Origin: Pseudomonadota bacterium
GTDB taxonomy: Bacteria > Pseudomonadota > Gammaproteobacteria > Xanthomonadales > Xanthomonadaceae
Assembly (NCBI GenBank): GCA_023425225.1
Contig: JAFADB010000135.1
Span: 1-22,406 of the forward strand
Direction of reading: 5' to 3'
Length of the DNA stretch: 22,406 nucleotides
Every line of letters begins with the position of its first letter. Within the stretch, counting starts at the first letter, position 1. The notes under the pieces were generated by a model. That model was not told the DNA's origin and made no database searches. It saw only the letters and a program-made list of their open reading frames with translations. This document shows positions 1 to 8,258 of this stretch, piece after piece. Both the position numbers and the translations under genes were made by a program.

Positions 1-604
1 CCGAGTTGGTGACCAGCTGCAGCCAGACGTTGCCGTCGTCGCGATGGACCACGTAGGTGCGTGCCGGCTCGTTGTACACATCGCCCAGGCCGGTGATGAA
101 GCCCTGGGTGATCTCGTTGCCCCAGCCGTCGATCACCTGTCCGGGAATCCTCTCCTCGGAGACCTTCTGTCCGCCCATCTGCGAGACCAGCGCATCGAAG
201 TTCCTGGCCACCTCGTACTCGGACATGGCGTGGCCATCCTCGGGCACGAACTCGGTGAGCTGGAACCGGCCCTCCACCCATGCCGGCGCGCCCTTGACCC
301 AGAAGGGAAAGCGGGCGAACGCCTTTTCCTCGGTGTTGCTGACCTTGTAGCCGGCGGGCAGGGTGACGTAGGGGAACGGGCCGAGCGCAACCGTGGACAC
401 GGGGATGCTGTCGATGTCGAAGCCGGCGGGTGCCGGCGCGGCATCACCGGCTGCCGGTGTCGCGTCCGCCGCCTGTGCGGAAGTGTCGGTGGCGGCCTCG
501 GCCTGCAGCGCGTCGCCCTCGGCGGACGTGTCGTGCTTCCGGCAGCCGGTGGCGGCGATCGAGATGGCCAGGGTCAGGCCAAGCATGCGCAAGCGGGTGT
601 TCAA
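1..604 (-). CDS. Lipoprotein related to the OmpA-domain lipoprotein of the same locus (partial, C-terminus off window)
   Basis: An open frame runs from a TTG at 604 to the window edge, about 201 codons. The TTG is preferred because AGGAG (minus strand, 617-613) sits 8 bases upstream. The in-frame ATG at 586 has no such site. The N-terminus is a lipoprotein signal ending in a lipobox-like A-T-G-C with Cys21, so the product is probably anchored in the outer membrane. After an Ala/Asp/Glu-rich linker the protein is clearly collinear with residues about 64-205 of the OmpA-family lipoprotein at 12983-14038. Shared landmarks are F-D-I, P-V-S, A-L-G-x-F-P-Y, P-x-G-Y-K-V, P-F-W and G-L-G-D-[IV]-Y-N. 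Whether it also ends in an OmpA domain lies beyond the window. It follows the Tad operon after a 140-base gap. Function unknown; a cell-envelope role is inferred from the paralogue. Confidence 0.75.
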   Translation of the reverse strand, partial: MNTRLRMLGLTLAISIAATGCRKHDTSAEGDALQAEAATDTSAQAADATPAAGDAAPAPAGFDIDSIPVSTVALGPFPYVTLPAGYKVSNTEEKAFARFPFWVKGAPAWVEGRFQLTEFVPEDGHAMSEYEVARNFDALVSQMGGQKVSEERIPGQVIDGWGNEITQGFITGLGDVYNEPARTYVVHRDDGNVWLQLVTNS

Positions 605-744
605 GTCGTGGGCTCCTGTCACGTGTACTGGGCCGATGGGCCGCTGGAAAGAACGGGGTGTCCGGCTGGGAGGCGTGCTGCTTGCGGCATCGGGGGTTCG
701 AACGTGCGGCGATCATCGGCATGTCGGAGCGTCGGCGGACCGGA

Positions 745-1392
745 TCAGGGCCGAGCTTCCGGAGCTGCTTGCGCCATGTCCTGTGGGTCAGTGAACATCT
801 CTGCAGGAATCTCGTCGAATGACACCTGGAGCACGCGCAACGAGCGCGTGCCGGACTGGCCGGGCACGCTGCTGCGGTAGCCCAGCAGCAAGCCCGTGCG
901 GACATCGACCCAGAGCGTGCCGTCGACGGTGCCGTCGGGTCCACGCTCGGCCCCGCGATACTGCCATCCGTTGGCCACGCGCCCGGCGATGACCTCCCGC
1001 GTTGCCGGCGAGCAGCGTCCGCCGATGGTCGCGCACGGACGCCCGGGATCGAGCCAGTACGGGCCGCTGCTGTCGGCCACCGGCAAGGCGACCCGACGCG
1101 CGCGGTCGATCATCCACGCGCCGGACTGGTCGCCGGAATGAAGCAGGTAGAAGCCGTGGGACCAGGCCGGATCGAAATCGATCCGGATGTCCTGTCCGCG
1201 AACCCGAACCGTCACCGGCACGGCCTTGTCCGCCTCGGGCGTGCCGGGCGGGTGCAGTCCCTGCACCAGTGCCTGCACGGTGGCCTGGCTCGGGGTCGCG
1301 GGAGTCTCCGCGGTCTGCTGCGCCGCGACCGGAGCGCTGGCGCCGCAATACAGCAGCACCGCAAGCAGCCGTGGATCGCGTCTAGTTGGCAA
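745..1392 (-). CDS. Exported protein of unknown function, last gene of the Tad operon
   Basis: The product is 215 aa with a signal peptide at residues 1-24 (hydrophobic core L-L-A-V-L-L, likely cleavage after V-A-A before QQ), so it is probably periplasmic. The TTG start at 1392 overlaps the end of the TadE-like gene (stop 1384-1382) by 11 bases, which implies coupling to the pilus operon. The middle and C-terminal parts contain short beta-type segments: G-A-W-M-I-D, a G-R-V-A-N-G-W-x-Y element, L-W-V-D-V-R-T-G-L-L-L and a terminal I-P-A-E-M-F. This order resembles LolA/DUF4412-like beta-sheet proteins, but that resemblance is inference only. Two cysteines (P-C-A and R-C-S, in mid-protein) could form a disulfide. 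No catalytic motif was recognised. Confidence 0.75.
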   Translation of the reverse strand: MPTRRDPRLLAVLLYCGASAPVAAQQTAETPATPSQATVQALVQGLHPPGTPEADKAVPVTVRVRGQDIRIDFDPAWSHGFYLLHSGDQSGAWMIDRARRVALPVADSSGPYWLDPGRPCATIGGRCSPATREVIAGRVANGWQYRGAERGPDGTVDGTLWVDVRTGLLLGYRSSVPGQSGTRSLRVLQVSFDEIPAEMFTDPQDMAQAAPEARP

Positions 1393-2050
1393 GGTTGGCC
1401 CTGTCGAATACCGGCGACTGCATGCGCACCGATGCCGAAGACACCATCGGCATGCGCCGATGGCGGCCCACCGGGACCGCCATCAGGGGCGGCGTGTACG
1501 ACGGGCCCTCGGTGACGTAGTCCGAAAGTCCCGCCAGGATGCGGTCGACGAACGGCACGATCAGCGGGAACTGATAGGTGACCTTGATCTTCAGGATGTT
1601 GGCGTCCTGCACGTTGACCTGCGCACCGGCGACGTTGTCGGGGCGAAATGCCAGGCTGTCGTTGGGTAGCGCGAAGCGGCCGTTGTACTGGCGTTCCTTG
1701 TAGGTATCCCAGGCGCCGCGGGTGGGACTGATCACCTCCAGCCGGGTGAACAGCGGGTTGATCACCTCGGTCTCCGCCCGCAGCCTGGCCTCGATCACGC
1801 CGCCGGCATCGGGCGATGTGGCCATCAGCGGAGCCAGCCCGCCAGCCAGCGCGCGCCGCATCGCTCCCGCGTCCGCACCGTTTACCGCGCCCGCCCGTGC
1901 GGCCTGGAACGTGGCGTAGTCGAGCGTGGTCTTGGCGCGGTAGATCAGCACCAGCTGGAAGATGACCAGCAGCAGGAACAGGAATGTCGGTACCACCACG
2001 CAGAACTCGACCAGCGATTGACCGCGCTGGCGGTGGATGTGGGTTTGCAT
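1382..2050 (-). CDS. TadE-like pseudopilin of the Tad pilus (second TadE-type protein in the locus)
   Basis: The product is 222 aa. It starts with a 10-residue basic leader ending in R-G, followed by Q-S-L-V-E-F, which fits the Flp/TadE prepilin-peptidase site (cleavage after Gly10, Glu at +5, aromatic at +6). A single hydrophobic helix follows at about residues 17-37 and then a roughly 180-residue domain outside the membrane. The segment D-Y-A-T-F-Q-A-A-R-A-G-A after the helix is typical of TadE/TadF. The ATG at 2050 is chosen because GGAGGAG stands a few bases upstream. It overlaps the DUF192 stop as TGATG. Minor pseudopilins of this type are processed by the Tad prepilin peptidase and are needed for Flp fibre assembly. 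That peptidase is not encoded in this window. Confidence 0.85.
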   Translation of the reverse strand: MQTHIHRQRGQSLVEFCVVVPTFLFLLLVIFQLVLIYRAKTTLDYATFQAARAGAVNGADAGAMRRALAGGLAPLMATSPDAGGVIEARLRAETEVINPLFTRLEVISPTRGAWDTYKERQYNGRFALPNDSLAFRPDNVAGAQVNVQDANILKIKVTYQFPLIVPFVDRILAGLSDYVTEGPSYTPPLMAVPVGRHRRMPMVSSASVRMQSPVFDRANLAN

Positions 2051-2457
2051 CAGGTATCTCCTCCGGTCTCTGCTGCCGTGCCGCCGGCTCGGGATCCGGC
2101 CGGTGCCGGCTGGGTCGGGCGCCAGTCCAGGTGCTGGCCCGGCCGCAGCCCGAGGCGGTCCAGCGAGCCGCCGGGCAGCTCCAGCGTCGCGTATGCACGG
2201 CGATGGCCGGCGCCGCGCCATGGCCGCACGCATGCGCGCGTGGCCAGTACCTGCAGGTCCCGGTCCAGGAACACCAGGTCCAGCGGATAGCCCATGAAGC
2301 AGGTGTGCACGCTGGCACATGGCCGCAGCAGCAACCCCTCGCCAGGAGCCAGCGGGGGACGTCCCAACAACCCGCGCAGGCGCGAGAACCAGCGGTCGGC
2401 CAGCCGTACCCGCGGCACCAGGCACTCCGAACCCAGGTTCAGCGCGCCGGTCTTCAT
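2050..2457 (-). CDS. DUF192 family protein inside the Tad operon
   Basis: The product is 135 aa and fills the DUF192 fold: R-L-R-G-L-L-G-R, then G-E-G-L-L-L-R-P-C, S-V-H-T-x-F-M-x-Y-P-L-D-L-V-F-L-D, a V-R-P-W-R element and a C-terminal L-E-L-P-G-G-S-L-D-R-L-G-L-R-P-G-Q. The family is widespread and has no assigned biochemical activity. No signal peptide is visible, so it is probably cytoplasmic. Its ATG overlaps the tadC stop (ATGA) and its TGA overlaps the next tadE ATG (TGATG), so it sits inside the pilus operon as a coupled cistron rather than beside it. The tail after about residue 115 is Pro/Ala/Gly-rich and not conserved in type. Any role in pilus assembly is inferred from position alone. 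Confidence 0.85.
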   Translation of the reverse strand: MKTGALNLGSECLVPRVRLADRWFSRLRGLLGRPPLAPGEGLLLRPCASVHTCFMGYPLDLVFLDRDLQVLATRACVRPWRGAGHRRAYATLELPGGSLDRLGLRPGQHLDWRPTQPAPAGSRAGGTAAETGGDT

Positions 2458-3362
2458 GACAGCAGATTCGGCGGCAACATGCCCTGCTGGACCATCTGCA
2501 GGACGATGAAATAGCCGAGCACCAGGAAGATCAGCGGGAAGAAGAACATCACCAGCGGCAGCATCATCTTCACCGGTGCCTCCAGGGCCAGCTTCTCCGC
2601 GCGCAGGAAGCGCTCCTCGCGCCGCTGCATGGCCTGGGCCCGCAGCGTTTCGCTCAGGTTTGCGCCCACCCGGTCGGCCTGGATCAGGGCGCTGGTGAAG
2701 TTGGTCACCTGTGGAATGTCCATGCGGTCGGACATGCGTCGCAGCGACTCCGCCCTTGGCAGGCCGGCGCGCAGGTCGCGCAGCATGCGCGCGAACTCCT
2801 GCGCCAGCGGGCCGGGCGGACCCTTCTGTACCGACTGTTCGATCGCGGCGGTGATGTTGAGTCCGGCTTCCACCGCCATGGTGATGAAATCCAGGTACGT
2901 GGGCAGGTCGCGCACCACTCGCTTGGTGCGGAGCTTGCGCCGCTCACCCAGCCACAGCGAGGGATACATCCATCCCAGTGGAATGCCGAACAACAGGCAC
3001 ATGGACACGGCCGACAGACTGCCCTTGCCCAGCATGACCACGGTGACGACGAAGAAGACGCTGACCAGCACCGCGGCGACGATGCGGGTCCCGTACAACT
3101 CCTCCGGCGTCAGCACGAAGTCCTGGCCCGCCGACTGCAGTTGCTTGTGCGCCTTCTCCAGCTGTGCCGACTTCAGCCGCGGACCCGCCAGATGGGTCGC
3201 GGCGGTCACCAGCGGCCACAGCAGCCGCAGCGCCCGGGGCAGCGGGTCCTGATAGTTGCGGTCGTCCTGCGGCACGGCTTGCAGCAGCCCGCGCACGCCG
3301 AACAGCACCAGCCCGACGGCTGCAATCGCACATACCGCAACGAGCGCCAGCATCCAGATCAT
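2454..3362 (-). CDS. tadC: TadC, inner-membrane platform protein of the Tad pilus
   Basis: The product is 302 aa. It has an N-terminal membrane helix (residues about 2-22), hydrophobic segments around 105-135, a cytoplasmic T2SSF (GspF-type) domain around 150-265 and a strong C-terminal hydrophobic stretch M-F-F-F-P-L-I-F-L-V-L-G-Y near 272-290. T2SSF landmarks seen are L-P-T-Y-L-D, V-E-A-G-L-N-I-T-A-A-I, a P-L-A-Q-E-F motif and A-D-R-V-G-A-N-L-S-E-T-L. Together with TadB it should form the inner-membrane platform that the CpaF/TadA ATPase acts on. The start (M-I-W-M-L) at 3362 overlaps the tadB stop as ATGA, and the stop overlaps the DUF192 start in the same way. Order ATPase-TadB-TadC matches standard tad loci. 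Confidence 0.93.
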   Translation of the reverse strand: MIWMLALVAVCAIAAVGLVLFGVRGLLQAVPQDDRNYQDPLPRALRLLWPLVTAATHLAGPRLKSAQLEKAHKQLQSAGQDFVLTPEELYGTRIVAAVLVSVFFVVTVVMLGKGSLSAVSMCLLFGIPLGWMYPSLWLGERRKLRTKRVVRDLPTYLDFITMAVEAGLNITAAIEQSVQKGPPGPLAQEFARMLRDLRAGLPRAESLRRMSDRMDIPQVTNFTSALIQADRVGANLSETLRAQAMQRREERFLRAEKLALEAPVKMMLPLVMFFFPLIFLVLGYFIVLQMVQQGMLPPNLLS

Positions 3363-4210
3363 ATGTCGATGGTCATGATTTTGCGGCAGAGCCGGTAGCC
3401 GAGATACTCGAGCACGCACATCACCGCGATTACGGCCCAGCCATGCCAGGTGTGGAACATGGGGCGCATGGTGTCCGGGTAGAAGACCACCAGATAGCCG
3501 ACCAGGCCCGCCGGCAGTGCAGCCATCACGATGCCCTGCAACCGCCCCTGGGCGGTCAGCGCCTTGACCTTGCCTTCCATGATCAATTTGCGCCGCAGGG
3601 TGTCGGCCAACGTGGCCAGGGTTTCGGCCAGGTTGCCGCCGACTTCGCGCGAGATGTTCACCGCGGCCACGAACAACCGGGTGTCCGGGATCGGCACGCG
3701 GTCGGCGAAATGCTCCAGCGCCTCCTCGGTCCGCACACCGAGGTGTTGCTCGCGCAGCACCAGCGCCAGCTCCTGCGCGAGTGGCGGCTGGCCGTCGGCG
3801 GTGAGCGACTCCAGTGCCGGATTGAAGCCCACGCCGGCGCGCAGGCTGCCCGACAGCATCAGCAGCGCATCGGGCAGCTGTTGCTGGATCTGGTCCAGCC
3901 GGCGCTGCTTGAGCCACACGTAGACCTTGCGGGGCAGTACCGCCAGCGCGACCAGCACGGCCAGTGGCACCAGCAGGTTGCCGGTGATGAGCCACAGCAG
4001 CAGCGGCAGCACGACCAGCACGACGATGTTCGTTGCGAACAGCATCTGCGGATCGACGAACAGGAACATGTCCGCCAGGTTCAGGCGTGCCTGGTTCAGG
4101 AAGTTCTCGCGGTAGCGCTCCATGAAGCCGGCACTGGAGCGCGCCAGCAGCACCCCCGATACGGCGACGCAGCCGAATACCAGCAGGGCCACCAGCCAGA
4201 GCGAGGTCAC
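3359..4210 (-). CDS. tadB: TadB, inner-membrane platform protein of the Tad pilus
   Basis: The product is 283 aa. It opens with a membrane helix (residues 4-23) and has a second hydrophobic block at about 60-93 (two helices), then the cytoplasmic T2SSF domain (about 105-230) with Q-L-P-D-A-L, L-R-A-G-V-G-F-N-P-A-L-E and V-G-G-N-L-A-E-T-L-A-T-L. C-terminal hydrophobic segments at about 236-255 and 260-276 complete the platform topology. The start is a GTG that overlaps the cpaF TGA (GTGA), so translation is likely coupled to the ATPase. TadB and TadC are paralogous T2SSF proteins, and having both as neighbours separates Tad systems from type IVa pili, which use one. Confidence 0.93.
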   Translation of the reverse strand: MTSLWLVALLVFGCVAVSGVLLARSSAGFMERYRENFLNQARLNLADMFLFVDPQMLFATNIVVLVVLPLLLWLITGNLLVPLAVLVALAVLPRKVYVWLKQRRLDQIQQQLPDALLMLSGSLRAGVGFNPALESLTADGQPPLAQELALVLREQHLGVRTEEALEHFADRVPIPDTRLFVAAVNISREVGGNLAETLATLADTLRRKLIMEGKVKALTAQGRLQGIVMAALPAGLVGYLVVFYPDTMRPMFHTWHGWAVIAVMCVLEYLGYRLCRKIMTIDI

Positions 4211-5943
4211 AGGCGCGACTCCTTGCGGAATATCCCCAGGTCGACGTCCACTCCGCGCTCGGCGAGTTCCTCGTAGAACTCCGGCACCGCACCGGTGGCG
4301 ACGAAATCCCCGACCACGCGGCCGTCCTTGCCTCCGTGCGAGCGCGCCTTGAACACGAACACGTCCTGCAGCTGGATCGTACCGCTCTCGATGCCGGTGA
4401 CCTCGCTGATGTGGGCCACCTTGCGCGAACCGCAGGGGAAGCGCTTCTGGTGGACGATCAGGTCGACCGCCGAGGCGATCTGCTCGCGTACCACCGTCAT
4501 CGGCAACTCCATCCCCGCCATCATCACCATCACTTCCAGGCGCGACAGCGCCTCACGCGGATTGTTCGCATGGGCGGTGGTCAGCGAGCCCTCGTGGCCG
4601 GTGTTCATCGCCTGCAGCATGTCCAGTGCCTCGCCGCCGCGGCATTCGCCCACCACGATGCGGTCGGGGCGCATGCGCAGCGCGTTCTTGACCAGGTCGC
4701 GGATGGTGATCTGGCCCTTGCCTTCCATGTTTGGCGGGCGTGCTTCCAGTGCCACCAGGTTGGGCTGGACCAGCTTCAGCTCGGCGGCGTCCTCGATCGT
4801 CACGATGCGGTCGCCATCGGGGATGAAGTTGGACAGGATGTTGAGCAGCGTGGTCTTGCCCGAGCCGGTACCGCCGATCACCACGATGTTGCGGCGCTCG
4901 CGCACGGCCACGTGCAGGAACTCCAGCATCGCCTGGTTCAGCGAGCCGAAGGTGAGCAGGTCCTCGCCCTGCAGCTTGCGCTTGGGGAACTTGCGGATGC
5001 TGATGCTGGGCCCGCGCAGCGCCACCGGCGGGATGATCGCGTTGACGCGCGATCCATCCTTCAGGCGCGCATCGACCATGGGCGAGCTCTCGTCGATGCG
5101 CCGTCCCAGCGGAGTCACGATGCGTTCGATGGCCGACAGCACGGCGCGATCGCTGGTGAAGGTGACGGACGAGCTCTCGATGCGGCCCGCGCGCTCGATG
5201 AAGATCTGGTCGTACGCATTGACCATGATCTCGGTGACGGTGGCATCGTCGAGCAGGTCTTCCAGCGGCCCCAGGCCGATGGCCTCGTCGAGCACCTGCT
5301 TGGCCAGGCGCCGGCGGCTGACGTTGCGCGGCAGGTCGGCGAACTCCTTGTCCATCACGTCGTCGATGAGCTTGATCACCGTCGAACGCAGCACATCGTG
5401 ACTCATGCCGCGCACGTCCACCCGGCGCAGGTCCATCTGCTTGACCAGCGCGGCGTGGATGCGGCCGCGCCACACCGTGGCATCCGGCGGCTCGTCCTGC
5501 GGCCGGGCCAGTTCGCGCGATGCCACCGGCTCGGGAACGGCCGGGTGCGGACGTGCCGGATTGGCGGCCGCCCGCGTGGCTTCCAGCTGCGCCCCGGAGG
5601 GAGCGTTGAAGCTGCCCGGGTCGTTGGCGGCGGCGGGCGCTTCCTCGGCCTCGTCACCGACGACCTGCAGCCGGTACTCGCCGATCTGCACCAGGTCCTT
5701 GCTGCTCAATGGGCCGCGGCTTCCGCTGACCTTCTCGCCGTTGACCAGCACCGCGGCGCGCCCGCCCAGGGTTTCGATGAAGATGCCGCCGTCCTCGCGC
5801 TTGAGCGCGGCATGGCGCTGGGCGATGCTCCAGCCCTGCAACACCACCAGGTTGCCGTCGCCGCGGCCTATGCCGCATTCGCGATGCAGGCAACGGACCC
5901 GTCGCTGTTCTCGGTTGGGGGTGTCGATCAGGATGTTGAACAT
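4207..5943 (-). CDS. cpaF: Tad pilus assembly ATPase CpaF/TadA with an N-terminal FHA domain
   Basis: The product is 578 aa, longer than a plain CpaF (roughly 420-480 aa) because of an N-terminal FHA domain at residues about 1-97. FHA marks seen are G-I-G-R (24-27), S-I-A-Q-R-H (39-44), which is the S-x-x-(x)-R-H phosphothreonine-binding pattern, and V-N-G-E-K (67-71). A Pro/Ala-rich linker spans about 98-155. The secretion ATPase follows, with Walker A G-G-T-G-S-G-K-T at 357-364, Walker B region R-I-V-V-G-E-C-R-G at 428-436 and the His-box G-H-E-G-S-L-T-T-A-H-A-N at 449-460. It should drive Flp assembly as a cytoplasmic hexamer under TadB/TadC. The start lies 23 bases after the cpaC stop, with only a weak ribosome-binding site. 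The FHA domain suggests binding to a phosphorylated partner, which is inferred, not shown. Confidence 0.93.
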   Translation of the reverse strand: MFNILIDTPNREQRRVRCLHRECGIGRGDGNLVVLQGWSIAQRHAALKREDGGIFIETLGGRAAVLVNGEKVSGSRGPLSSKDLVQIGEYRLQVVGDEAEEAPAAANDPGSFNAPSGAQLEATRAAANPARPHPAVPEPVASRELARPQDEPPDATVWRGRIHAALVKQMDLRRVDVRGMSHDVLRSTVIKLIDDVMDKEFADLPRNVSRRRLAKQVLDEAIGLGPLEDLLDDATVTEIMVNAYDQIFIERAGRIESSSVTFTSDRAVLSAIERIVTPLGRRIDESSPMVDARLKDGSRVNAIIPPVALRGPSISIRKFPKRKLQGEDLLTFGSLNQAMLEFLHVAVRERRNIVVIGGTGSGKTTLLNILSNFIPDGDRIVTIEDAAELKLVQPNLVALEARPPNMEGKGQITIRDLVKNALRMRPDRIVVGECRGGEALDMLQAMNTGHEGSLTTAHANNPREALSRLEVMVMMAGMELPMTVVREQIASAVDLIVHQKRFPCGSRKVAHISEVTGIESGTIQLQDVFVFKARSHGGKDGRVVGDFVATGAVPEFYEELAERGVDVDLGIFRKESRL

Positions 5944-5966
5944 GGCATCGCTCGGCGGAAGGAGGT

Positions 5967-7469
5967 CTACTGCACGAATTCCCGGTTGCGGCGTGACTGG
6001 TCCTGCAGGCCCTGGTCACGCAGCTCGCTGGCCCGTCTCAGCGCCTCGACGTTTTCCGGCGAATCCGGCGTCACGATCCGCGGCGTCACGAACATCACCA
6101 GCTCGGTCCGCGAACCACGGAAGGCATCGGAACGGAACAGCCGGCCCAGGATCGGGATATCGCCCAGGAACGGGAACTTCTCGGCGTTCTTGGCCGCCTG
6201 CGAATCCACCAGCCCGGACACCACGATGGTCTCGCCGGCATGGACGTTGATCTCCGATTCGGTTCGCCGGGTGGCGAATCCCGGCACGCCCTGCACGGTC
6301 ACGGTCGGGTCGATGCGGCTGACTTCGGCCTTGAACCGCGTGGAGACCTCGTTGTTGATGTTCACCAGCGGCTCGATGTCCAGCTTGATGCCGTATTCCT
6401 TGTACTGGATGGTCACCTGGCCGAACCCTTGCGGGATCGGGATCGGCACCTCGCCGCCCACCAGGAAGGTGGCCGAACCGCCGCTGCGCGCGCTGAGCTG
6501 GGGTGATGCCAGGAGCACCGCCTTGCCCTTGTTCATCAGCAGGTTGATGCTCGACCCGATCTGCGTGGCGATGCCGAAATAGGTCTGGGTGCCGTCGATC
6601 CTGTTGGGCAGGGTGACGCCGTCGAACGCGGTTCCCGACGGTGGTACGCGGAAGTACGGATTGGTGGAAAAGTCCTTGAGCAGGGCTCCCATCGGTCCCT
6701 GGATCACGTTGTCCCAGCGGATGCCGATGTCTTCTAGCGCATTGCTGTCGAATTCCATGATCTTCACGTCCATCAGCACCATCGGACGCATTCCGACCGG
6801 GTCCGGCGTGGTGAAGTCCATCAGGTTCGGGTACACCTGCGCCAGTTTCTCGAGGCGACCGGACAGGCCCGGGTTGACGTCGTTGCCGGTGACCACGACA
6901 CGGTCGCCGACCGTATGCACCTGCACGCCGGGAATGTCGGCGGTCAGGCTGCGGACCAGGTCGGCCAGATTGTCCGAATTGCCGCCCATGACCTGGACCG
7001 GCACGTCGAACTGGCTGCCGTCCTGCATCCACAGGTGCAGGCTGGTGTCGCCGACCTTGGTGCCGATGACCACGATCTCGCGCTTGCCGATGTTGGTGAC
7101 CTCGACCAGGTCACCGCTGCCCACGGCGACCCGCTTGAGGGCCTGCGGCAGCCGGTACACCATGGCTTGGCCGGTATGCACGCGAACGCGTTCCGGCAGG
7201 GGCGTGGCCGGCGTGCTGGCCGCGGGACGCGAGTACGCCGGGTTGACCGTTGGCTCGGGAAACTCGGTGGTGGCGACGGCGGTGGTGTTCGCCCGCGGGG
7301 CCGCTTGCGTGGCCGGCGTGGGAACCAGCACGATCGGCGCCTGGGTGGGCGTGCCGGCGGGACGTGCCTGTTGGGCGTGGACTGCGGAAGGCGTGGCCAG
7401 CAGCAACGAAAGCGTCATCGCCAGAGCCCGTTGCGGGCCGTTCCCCTGTTTCGTTTTCTTGCCTTCCAT
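5967..7469 (-). CDS. cpaC: Secretin of the Tad pilus (CpaC/RcpA)
   Basis: The product is 500 aa with a signal peptide (residues 1-32, cleavage after V-H-A) and a Pro/Thr/Ala-rich linker to about 90. An N-terminal T2SS/T3SS pilus domain (94-160, R-V-R-V-H-T-G-Q and L-H-L-W) comes next, then a BON-like segment (about 170-220) and the secretin core (about 295-466). Core landmarks are V-G-G-E-V-P-I-P-I-P (337-346), G-I-K-L-D-I-E-P (360-367), K-F-P-F-L-G-D-I-P-I-L-G-R-L-F (431-445) and E-L-V-M-F-V-T-P-R-I-V (456-466). These are diagnostic for the outer-membrane channel of Tad systems. No lipobox is visible, so piloting may rely on another lipoprotein. Start ATG at 7469, 3 bases after the cpaB stop. 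Confidence 0.94.
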   Translation of the reverse strand: MEGKKTKQGNGPQRALAMTLSLLLATPSAVHAQQARPAGTPTQAPIVLVPTPATQAAPRANTTAVATTEFPEPTVNPAYSRPAASTPATPLPERVRVHTGQAMVYRLPQALKRVAVGSGDLVEVTNIGKREIVVIGTKVGDTSLHLWMQDGSQFDVPVQVMGGNSDNLADLVRSLTADIPGVQVHTVGDRVVVTGNDVNPGLSGRLEKLAQVYPNLMDFTTPDPVGMRPMVLMDVKIMEFDSNALEDIGIRWDNVIQGPMGALLKDFSTNPYFRVPPSGTAFDGVTLPNRIDGTQTYFGIATQIGSSINLLMNKGKAVLLASPQLSARSGGSATFLVGGEVPIPIPQGFGQVTIQYKEYGIKLDIEPLVNINNEVSTRFKAEVSRIDPTVTVQGVPGFATRRTESEINVHAGETIVVSGLVDSQAAKNAEKFPFLGDIPILGRLFRSDAFRGSRTELVMFVTPRIVTPDSPENVEALRRASELRDQGLQDQSRRNREFVQ

Positions 7470-7472
7470 GCG

Positions 7473-8258
7473 TCAGCCCTTGCCTCCCCCGATGATGAAT
7501 TGGACGCCGCCGCCACCGCTTGCCTCCGTGCCGGTGCTCAGCAACTGCTTCTGGGTCAAACCGTTCAAGCCGAACATGCTGCGGTCCTCGTTCTGCCGCA
7601 GGATCACCCGCACGCTTCCGGCCTTGTCGGCCACGGTCAGGCGTTCGGCCTCGCGCGGTGTCAGTTCCAGGGTGATGTTGGAGAACCCCTGCCGGTCGTC
7701 GCCCGCCGGCATTTCGCCGATGCGGTTTCCCGTCGCCAGCACCGTGATGTCTTCCAGCAGCGGCAATACGCGTGCGCCCGAACCTTCCTGGTTGACGGTC
7801 AGCAGCACGTCGACATGGTCGCCGGGCGCGATCATGCCGGACACCGAATTGGTTTCGTCCACCGGCAAGGTGTAGCCGACATTGCCGGGCTTGATCACCC
7901 TGGAGAACTGGTCGTAAAGCGGAACCAGCGCGCTCGCTCCCAGCGGCGTGCCGCCGCGGACCGGTGCGCGCAGGGCACGGCCGACATAGGTATCGAAGTT
8001 CTCGGGCGTGACCGCATCGGCCGGCGCCAGGTCGGCGGGAATCCTGCGCGTGGCCAGGTCCGCTTGCGTCACGATCGTGCCCGGGATCATGTCCTGCACG
8101 GGAACGGCGACCTCGGCGGTGTCGCCCACCCTCTGGGTGCGTTCGGCGACGGTCCTCTGCACGTAACTGACCGCCATCAACGCGGCGAGCAGGCCCAGCC
8201 CCAGTGCAACGAGGATGAAGACCACGTTGCGGTTGAGTTTGAACGATGGTGCTTTCAC
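7473..8258 (-). CDS. cpaB: CpaB/RcpC, periplasmic Tad pilus assembly protein
   Basis: The product is 261 aa with one N-terminal membrane anchor (residues about 12-33). A SAF domain follows (V-A-V-P-V-Q-D-M-I-P-G-T-I-V, about 50-115), then the RcpC/CpaB domain with S-V-S-G-M-I-A-P-G-D-H-V-D-V-L-L (138-153). The C-terminus is glycine-rich. SAF-containing CpaB proteins are periplasmic partners of the secretin and are usually encoded just before it, as here. The GTG start at 8258 overlaps the TGA of the upstream small pilin gene (GTGA). The ATG two bases further upstream is in another frame and runs straight into a stop, so it is not the start. Confidence 0.92.
   Translation of the reverse strand: MKAPSFKLNRNVVFILVALGLGLLAALMAVSYVQRTVAERTQRVGDTAEVAVPVQDMIPGTIVTQADLATRRIPADLAPADAVTPENFDTYVGRALRAPVRGGTPLGASALVPLYDQFSRVIKPGNVGYTLPVDETNSVSGMIAPGDHVDVLLTVNQEGSGARVLPLLEDITVLATGNRIGEMPAGDDRQGFSNITLELTPREAERLTVADKAGSVRVILRQNEDRSMFGLNGLTQKQLLSTGTEASGGGGVQFIIGGGKG

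Noticed and set aside
4336..6582. Very long plus-strand open frame (748 codons) opposite cpaF and cpaC
   Set aside because: Its translation is His/Gln/Arg/Val-rich without domains and it is the antisense of two clearly conserved genes. Long antisense frames are expected at this GC content.
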